Under the pieces are notes generated by a model. The model saw only the letters and a program-made list of their open reading frames with translations. It was not told the DNA's origin and did no database searches. Made by a program: the position numbers and the translations under genes. A stretch of 64,000 nt of DNA. Source: Phragmites australis. Its lineage: Eukaryota; Streptophyta; Magnoliopsida; Poales; Poaceae. Positions 57,401 to 64,000 of this stretch are shown in pieces; the first letter of the stretch is position 1, and each line of letters starts with the position of its first letter. The stretch covers positions 7,752,501-7,816,500 of the forward strand of contig NC_084934.1 of the NCBI RefSeq assembly GCF_958298935.1, given 5' to 3'.

Positions 57401-58797
57401 CCATAACGTTGCTAGAGGTGCCCGATAAGATCTTCTTGAAGCTAAGAGTGAGTTTCCTTATACCTAATATTATAATGAACTTGAACGAACTCATATAACT
57501 CACGCATACGAATTGTTGAAGGTCTCACAACTTCTCCAACACCATCGTAATAGACATCTTCATCTTAATCTCGCTCATCTTCAATGGTCATGTTATGCAT
57601 GATGACACAAGCTGTCATGATTTCTCTGAGTGTGTGTTTATCCCAAAAATGGGCTGGTCCATGAACTATGGCAAAACGAGATTGTAGAACACTAAAGGCT
57701 CATTCCACATCCTTTCTAACTATTTTCTGTGCCTTGGCAAAATATTTTTTCTTATTGCCTCTTGGTGATGATATGGTATTCACAAATGTGGCCCATTGAG
57801 GATAGATTCTATCTACAAGGTAATACCCTATTGTATAATTGTGACCATTGATGGTATGATTAACTTCCGGAGCTTCCGCTTCGGCTAACTTTGCAAATAA
57901 ATGTGAACGGTGAAAAACATTGATATCATTGTGAGACCCTAGTAAACCAAAAAAAACATGCCAAATTCAAAGGTCTTTAGAAGCAACTGCTTCTAGAATG
58001 ATTGTGAGCTCATGCACATGGTCGATATACTGACCTTGCTATGCTGCAGGATAGTTTTTTCACTTCCAATGCATATAATCTATGTTTCCAAGCATTCCGA
58101 GGAAACCTCATTGCTCTCCAATTGCAAGTAATCTAGTTGTGTCATTCTCATTTGGAAAACTCAGGTACTCATTTCTGAAGACTTTAACAATAGCTCTAAC
58201 AAACCTTCTCAGACTCTCTATAGTAGTACTTTCACCAATAGGAACATACTGATCCGTATGGTCCCCTGGTACTCCATAAGCTATCATGATGAATGCTGCA
58301 GTAATCTTCTGCAAAGTAGATAGCCCAAGACATCCACTTCTATCTCTTTTTTGCACAAAACAATCATCATGTTGCTTGACAGCTTGAACAGTGTGAAGAA
58401 ATAGAGAACAACCCATTCTAAACCTGAACAAAGAAAGAACAATGAATAAACATGTATGAAGAAAGAGTATGAATTAACAGAGAAGACAAACGAAAAATAG
58501 GTTAACTACAAACCTACGTTGAAAGAAAGTTGAGCCATAGGTAGGAGCATCCGAAAAATAATCGTTGTACAATCTCCAATGCCCTGCTTCTCTACCGCGG
58601 TGAATGTACTGACGTCCAGACATAGAACTACCAGGTCGTAGAGCATTTATAAGCTGATATTGTGTGTGCGCTTGGTGTAGTGTAACAAGAATGAGTTTGT
58701 CATCGTTGTCGTCCGACGACGATGAATCTAAGAGAGGTCGATCACTCATTTTAGGTGACAAGGAAGAAAGAACAAGACCAATAACTTGGTGTAGCAA
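57401..58797 (-). pseudogene. PIF/Harbinger DDE transposase
   Basis: From MSDRPLLDSSSSDDNDD at about 58749 the N-terminal part reads GREAGHWRLYNDYFSDAPTY. A probable intron lies around 58432-58500. FRFRMGCSLFLHTVQAVKQH, KITAAFIMIAYGVPGDHTDQ and IGESTTIESLRRFVRAIVKV follow, the helix-turn-helix part. The nuclease part keeps GNIDYMHWKWKNYP (first Asp), GSHNDINVFHRSHLF (second Asp) and KDVEWAFSVLQSRF (Glu region), so the DDE triad is visible. Stops around 58040 and 57565 and frame changes break it. The tail at 57400-57570 matches TACVIMHNMTIEDERD. In active elements it cuts DNA and inserts at TTA. Confidence 0.82.
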
Positions 58798-59152
58798 CCA
58801 GGTGATTGGATATGTATATATGGAGGTGGAAAACTAGCTATTAGAATATAACCATTGGAAAACTAGTCATTGAAAAATTAACCGTTGCTAAACTAGCCGT
58901 TGAAATACAGCAGTTGAAAAATAACCGTTTAAAAAATAATCGTCGTAAAACTAGCCATTAGAAGTAATGCTATTTAAAATAAACTATTACTAGTTAGTTA
59001 TAAAATAATAATAAAATATAGCTAATTAGCATATAGGAAGACAAATTTAAGATATCAGTTGAAACACGCTGAATATTAGAGAATAGAATATAAATACGGA
59101 GCTCTCTACTGAAAAATAGGAAGGCAGAAATAGAAATTCGGTTGGAGTTACT

Positions 59153-59687
59153 GGCTCCTCCACCACCGCACTCCGCTCCCCGATCCAGATCCAGGTGCCC
59201 CCTCCGCCGCACCTGCACCTCTCTACCCTCTCCTGTAGGCGGCGGCGGCGGCATCGTCTCGCCTGGGCTGCCCTGGAGTGGAGGTCCGATCCGTCCGGAC
59301 ACGACCCTGCTGCTTTCGTCGGTTAGGATCGGACGACGCCCTAGCTTGCTCGGACGGATCGCTTGATCTCGTTTTTGCTGCGATCCTTCGAACCCAAATA
59401 TTTCTTTCTGGGACGGTTGGGTGCTCGAATGCGTCACAGTTTGTAGAGGACTTCTGTTTTCTGCGTCGTGGTAGTGGTGGGCGGGGGGGGGGGGGGGGTT
59501 CTTTTCAACTACCATGTTTTGGATAATGGATAGTGCAGTGATACAAATTTCCTCTCTTTTGTTTGATGTGAATGATGAGATGCGCCGAAAGCCAATAACC
59601 GGTGTTTTATCTAGCAATCTAATGACGCTTTTCATCCATTATGCTTTAATGGCTCTGAGTTCTGGTTCTTAATCCAGCAGCTGAAAG
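59153..59687 (+). promoter_or_regulatory. V-ATPase G 5' leader, probably with a leader intron
   Basis: 59153-59290 is GC-rich with CCGCC and GGC repeats, like a grass first exon. TTAATCCAG|CAGCTG at about 59679 gives an acceptor just before the ATG at 59688, so a leader intron is likely. It would contain a run of 16 G at 59483-59498. No clear TATA box is visible between the Harbinger end and the leader. Confidence 0.45.
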
Positions 59688-60600
59688 ATGGACGCGAACA
59701 GGCGCCAGAGTGGGATTCAGCAGCTATTGGCAGCGGAGCAGGAGGCTCAGCAAATCGTGAATGCGGCTAGGGCTGGTAAGTTGTCTTAATTTCTGGTGCA
59801 ATGCAAATCAAGCGTATCATTGGAGAGCAAGCGCCTTGTGCATGAGTTCTGCTCTGTTGCGTTAAGAACATTATTTCTTGCATTTTGATCTACCCATTAA
59901 TGTTGGTAGGAATGCACACGATACAAGGGAAAATACGTATTGTTCCATTGTGAGCTGCAGCAAAATTAGCATCTTGTTTATGGCATTGCCTTTGGCATAA
60001 TGTGATATTTACATCTTTGCCCAAAGACTAGTGCCTTTTTTAATGTACAAATTTGCATAGTTACCTGTCAATTTAATGTACAAATTTGCACGTAGTGATC
60101 TGATCTGAGTAAATAAAAGTTTTTTTGTTCAACTAGCAATACTTGTTTCATTGCGAAGCATTTGCTGTAAAGAAAAGGGTATTGCCAGCAATGAAGCTAA
60201 AAAAAAGCAAAAGAATCACCTATTTTCCTCTTTTAGAAGACTGCAATGCAAACTTAAATATTTCCTTTGTTCAACAGCTAAGTCGGCAAGGCTTAGGCAA
60301 GCAAAAGAGGAGGCTGAGAGGGAAATAGCTGAATACCGTGCCCAGATGGAGGCCGAGTTCCAGAGGAAGGTTGCGGAGGTATGCAGACCAGCACACTCTG
60401 CTCGTTTTTTCATAAGATTACAGGGTCCTCACTTATATGGCTCTTATTGTTTACAGAGCAGCGGTGACTCGGGTGCAAACGTCAAGCGTCTTGAGCAAGA
60501 GACAGCAGTGAAAATCGAACAACTCAACCAACAGGCTGCAAGCATCTCCCCTGAAGTCATTCAGATGCTTCTGAGGCATGTCACCACCGTGAAGAACTGA
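59688..60600 (+). CDS. VATG: V-type proton ATPase subunit G
   Basis: Subunit G pairs with subunit E to form the peripheral stalks of the vacuolar H+-ATPase, which acidifies the vacuole. Three exons: 59688-59775, 60278-60378 and 60457-60600, with borders CTG|GTAAGT, ACAG|CTAAG, GAG|GTATGC and ACAG|AGC. They join to 110 codons plus TGA, the normal plant length. Text: [28 protein letters not shown], then the charged helix [30 protein letters not shown], and the C-terminal part [29 protein letters not shown]. This is one long helix, as expected for the stalk. No lesions were seen. The Harbinger element ends about 535 bases upstream of the ATG. Confidence 0.95.
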
Positions 60601-61795
60601 ACGTTGTTGTGCCCTAAATATGATTGCAAACTTGTATCGTCTACCTGTTCATTTGTTTCAGAGTGTGATGAGGAATAATGTGTCACTTCAACCTGTAATT
60701 CCTTGTTCTTAACCACGGAATAAGCTGTTGCAGTTTAGCAAAAGTTTAGCAGCAACTGTGTCTAGTACCATCAGAACTTAGCTATTGTTTGGTATATTGC
60801 CATATTGGTAAATATTGTTTCCAGTTGGTTTTTTGGACAAACAAAATTTATTGATTCACTATCAAGCGGCTCTGTTTATAGCTCTAAGAGTACAAGTATC
60901 CTTTGAATTGGGCATATGCTGGAGTGAATCACAATGAACTCTGAACATGCATATCATACAGAAACTCGCCCCAAACTGACGAACACACAAACAGCACAGG
61001 AATGCATGGCTGCCGACTGCATAGAATGGGCGCCAAGATCAACCAGTTTGGCAGGCTCCATCAGAGTACACACACATCCGTGTCATCCAGAACATATCCA
61101 TTATCAGAAACCTCACGTACTGAATGATGCATGCAAGGCACAAGAACAAACAAGCACACAAGAAATCCCAGCAACTTTAGTCCAAGCTAGCTGGCTGCCC
61201 ATAGGCTCATCAGAATTCAGGTCCCATTTTGTCCTTCAGATCTTCTGGACAAGTTGTAATTATTGGTTTAGTACGTCTGAATCTCGAGGTACATCAAAGA
61301 GCTAATCCAGTTGTTAGATCCCCACCATTCATTTGATACTGACTTGCTCAACACAGGACCAGTACCGGATTTTGGCACTTCCAACATTTATAGATTGCAG
61401 AAAAATGGACTTTTTATACAGATTTCATGGTACATGGGACCAAGATAATAAGCAAAAAAGTTGTTGGATGCAAACCACTTCAGGAGTAGGGATTTAATGC
61501 CACGTCTGTATCTATCCTGATAAATTTTCAGTTACCACGCTTCAATTCAAATGTTACAAATCATAGGTTACCACCCCAGATACATGTTCAGGTCAAATCA
61601 TACACCATGATCATTTTTTATGCTATGGTACATCTACATGAATGTGGTATTAAATAATTACAAATACAGACGTAAGCATTTCTGACATGTGCTACAATAC
61701 AACATATTCGTCCGATTCAACGGTATCTTATACTTCTTATTCCAACCTACACAATACAATATTCAAATTATTTACAGAAAGATACTCGGGTTCCT
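60601..61795. other. V-ATPase G 3' UTR and intergenic DNA
   Basis: The 3' UTR probably extends to about 60830. The remainder holds no recognised gene. An open frame at 60934-61305 lacks any domain. Some of this may be the 3' UTR of the candidate minus-strand gene to the right. Confidence 0.4.
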
Positions 61796-62131
61796 TCAAG
61801 TAGGCTCTGCAACTTGATAATAGCTATAGGAGTAACTGTGCAACCATATTCCATCAAGAGTGGAGAACCTCAAAGTATCGTCATGGAGAACTGTGCAAAA
61901 GTGGTAATGTGAGAATGATAGCATAACTGTCAACTAGCATCAGACCAACAGAGTACAAACTAGAAGAGACAACATAAGGGCATTACCTTAATAGCAATCC
62001 TGACTTACGATTCTCTGAGTATATGGGCTGACATTCACCGAGCACGAAATGAGCCCCTGGATCAGTGGACATGTTAGAGGTTTGAACAAGAATTACATCA
62101 TTAATATACAGTGTGAAGATATAAGGTGAAA
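61796..62131 (-). CDS. Candidate last two exons of an unrecognised minus-strand gene
   Basis: Exon 62009-62131 begins after GCAG and reads SPYIFTLYINDVILVQTSNM, STDPGAHFVLGECQPIYSEN, ending at a consensus donor C|GTAAGT. Exon 61796-61890 begins after TTGCACAG and continues in phase as HDDTLRFSTLDGIWLHSYSY, SYYQVAEPT, then TGA. Together they leave about 71 open codons with good splice signals. No known family was recognised and upstream exons were not identified, so chance remains possible. Confidence 0.3.
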
Positions 62132-62254
62132 CTGCATTAGGACACCGCCACTACTAGCGACTCATCAAATCAAGGCCAAGATAGTACATCTACCTATTTC
62201 TACAAGTAATTTTGCATTCTCCCAATCAAAGCACACAGTTTAACCAAATATTTC

Positions 62255-62745
62255 AGTAGCTAAAGTTAGAAAAAAGACGAATAGTAGTGTACTCCCTCCA
62301 GTCTGATTCACTTGTTTAGGATGTCGACAGTCTCCGATGTACACCTTTGACCATTACCTTTACTAATTAGAAAAAAATAACAGCTCTCAACGATAAATCT
62401 AGTTGTATCTTTCCATGAAACAAATATACCTCTCTGTATATTAGTTGTCGAACTTTTAAAATGTGACTATGAAAACATGATTTTGAGTTTTGAATTGGAT
62501 TAGTAGCTAAAGTTAGAAAAAAGACGAATAGTAGCGTACTCCCTCCAGTCTGATTCACTTGTTTAGGACGTTGACAGTCTCCAATGTACACCATTGACCA
62601 CCTTTACTAATTAGAAAAAAATAACAGCTCTCAATGATAAATCTAGTTGTATCTTTCCATGAAACAAATATACTTCTCCGTATATTAGTTGTCGAACTTT
62701 TAAAATGTTGACTATGAAAACATGATTTTGAGTTTTGAATTGGAG
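62255..62745. repeat. 257-bp segmental tandem duplication containing a MITE-like sequence
   Basis: Units 62255-62511 and 62512-62745 share AGTAGCTAAAGTTAGAAAAA, then TACTCCCTCCAGTCTGATTC (a Stowaway-like start), and end TTTTGAGTTTTGAATTGGA. Flanking DNA is included in the repeat, so this is duplication of an already inserted MITE rather than two insertions. Confidence 0.85.
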
Positions 62746-63396
62746 GCAGCAGCTTATCCTTTTGGCCACTCTATTCACCCACCAAGTTAATTGTTTTGCC
62801 ATTATCCTTCACTCGTGCACTCATCGACTACTTTGTATTGACAATGTTTCAATAGCTAGGATGCAGTACAAAGTGCAATGTGTGGAGCCTGATTTATTTT
62901 ATTTTATTTTATTTTTGGTAACCTTTAATATTCTTTTTTATATTTGTCTTATCACATTAAAAAAGAAGTGTGGCTTTGAAAGTAAAGGAGATACACTCTT
63001 TCTAACGATCCTGAACTCAAGGCCACATTGAAGCGGAGTCTAAATTAATTTCTAGCCAAGTATTTTGAGCTATGCCTACACTTCGTGACAACAAAAATGC
63101 TGCTCATACAATGGAGATGGACCAATGAGTAACATAGTCATGCAACACATCTATGAATTTTTATCGATGGCCTATATAGTTGGTTAGCTCAAGTGCTGTA
63201 CAAGTAATCAACTATTTTCCACAGTCCACTTCGATCATCCTCTAGATTTTATGGTCACCTGACAGCATATTGTACATACCTGTTGAGGGAACTGCCTAAA
63301 TACATTGAACCAATATTGCAGAGACATATTAAAACCTTCTCTATAATAAATACATTACAGAACGTGAAAAATAAGGTCCCTTAATTTACTAACTTA
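62746..63396. other. AT-rich non-coding DNA
   Basis: No gene was recognised. A TTTTA repeat lies at about 62893-62915. Confidence 0.4.
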
Positions 63397-63577
63397 GAAA
63401 TGGTTAGTCAAATACTGCACCATAGCAGATGCAAGGGAACCCTATTCCATATCCACATACCACCAATTATGATAGTGCCGCCAAGCGAAATGGTTAGTCA
63501 AATACTGCACCATAGCAGATGCAAGCGAACCCTATTCCATATCTGCATACCACCAATTATGATAGTGCCGCCCAGCA
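63397..63577. repeat. 90-bp tandem duplication
   Basis: Units 63397-63486 and 63487-63576 both start GAAATGGTTAGTCAAATACT and differ at only a few sites (GGGAACC versus GCGAACC, ATCCACA versus ATCTGCA). The open frame through both is a by-product. Confidence 0.93.
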
Positions 63578-64000
63578 AAATGCTATAGCACATCCTACGG
63601 AAAAGGAATTATTTTGCAGGTATCCTTCCCGTGTCCAAGCTATAACCGTTAGACTCATGACTCATGAGTAAAGCTACCACATTACAAATCCTCCCAATTC
63701 TTTTCAATCCAAATTCGGCCACAATCAATATCAATTCATTCATCCAAACTACGAACCATGATAAACTTAGGCAATACAACATTTAAAATCTCAAGGCGAA
63801 GGCGGAAAGATTTTTATGATCATGCAAATCCTTTTCAGCAGTCTGGACCATGCAATCCATGATAAGAGCTGAAATGCTATGCCCAGAATAGTTTAATCCA
63901 GCCCATGATAACATAACACAAATCCTTAGATCTTACATATTCTCTAAACATATGAAAAGCTAAAATGTTAAGTGATAACATGATCGAGTCCTTAGGTATT
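63578..64000. other. AT-rich non-coding DNA to window edge
   Basis: No coding signal, repeat or element border was recognised. Confidence 0.4.

Larger units (their letters stand above)
55102..59152. mobile_element. PIF/Harbinger DNA transposon with both ORFs
   Basis: The left end is TTA (55099-55101) then GAGCAACTCCAACCAAG. The right end, read inversely, is AGTAACTCCAACCGAA near 59152. These match PIF/Harbinger ends and the TTA target, although a TTA copy is not seen on the right. Inside are a Myb-like ORF1 on the plus strand and a DDE transposase on the minus strand, facing each other. Both are needed for Harbinger movement. Both carry stops, so the element is probably immobile. Its right end touches the V-ATPase G leader. 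Confidence 0.82.

Noticed and set aside
61205..61300. Minus-strand text TTCPEDLKDKMGPEF as a C-terminal exon
   Set aside because: Only about 28 open codons, no clear acceptor, and it would fall in the 3' UTR of the better candidate at 61796-62131.
63400..63588. 62-codon open frame with a repeated peptide
   Set aside because: Direct product of the 90-bp tandem duplication; no start context or homologue.

Overview
The window is plant nuclear DNA, almost certainly from a grass (Poaceae). The evidence is split genes with GT-AG introns, GC-rich 5' ends and a dense nest of grass-type transposons. The species cannot be told from the sequence alone. Two host genes look intact where visible. One is SMT1 (cycloartenol C-24 methyltransferase), on the minus strand at 1184-4469, with ten exons seen and its C-terminal exon past the left edge. 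The other is a three-exon vacuolar H+-ATPase subunit G gene, on the plus strand at 59688-60600. Almost everything between them is transposable-element sequence or gene wreckage.

Left to right: a LINE 3' end (1-850) and a cut Stowaway-like MITE lie in the last SMT1 intron. Two solo LTRs follow, 5936-8928 (gypsy type, duplication AATTA) and 9892-11455 (SIRE/Maximus-type copia, duplication GTAGT). Next come a Helitron Rep fragment (11703-12885), a 5'-truncated Tekay-type chromovirus with its 3' LTR (13043-17337, minus) and a broken coiled-coil gene (17338-17882). A copia element with only gag and protease spans 18126-21565 (duplication CATAC). A full-length Tork-like copia (22953-28163, duplication CATAT) sits inside an unrecognised gene (22486-28536) and splits it. 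A 464-bp foldback element is at 29647-30110. A decayed copia spans 31368-38169 (duplication TTATT).

The most striking locus is 38252-43352. A possible four-helix membrane-protein ORF is split by one insertion made of three LTRs and two gag-only bodies (LTR-gag-LTR-gag-LTR, minus strand) with one 5-bp duplication, CTTAT. Ignoring the insertion and one duplication copy, the reading frame runs through to a stop. One of the LTRs carries a hAT-type MITE with a perfect 8-bp duplication and a tRNA-like segment.

Further right are a dead adenylate isopentenyltransferase copy (45207-45983), a CACTA element with TNP2, DUF4218 and DUF4216 remains (46455-49924, minus), a hAT-type element (50691-51367, duplication CGTGTTGC), a SIRE-type gag and LTR remnant (51440-54150, minus) and an AT-rich repeat. 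A PIF/Harbinger element with both ORFs (55102-59152) ends right beside the V-ATPase G leader. The last 3.4 kb hold tandem duplications and a weak candidate for the end of another minus-strand gene.

No prokaryotic-type operon, CRISPR array or rRNA was seen. Intron boundaries, domains and identities were read by eye. Family names rest on recognised motifs, not searches.
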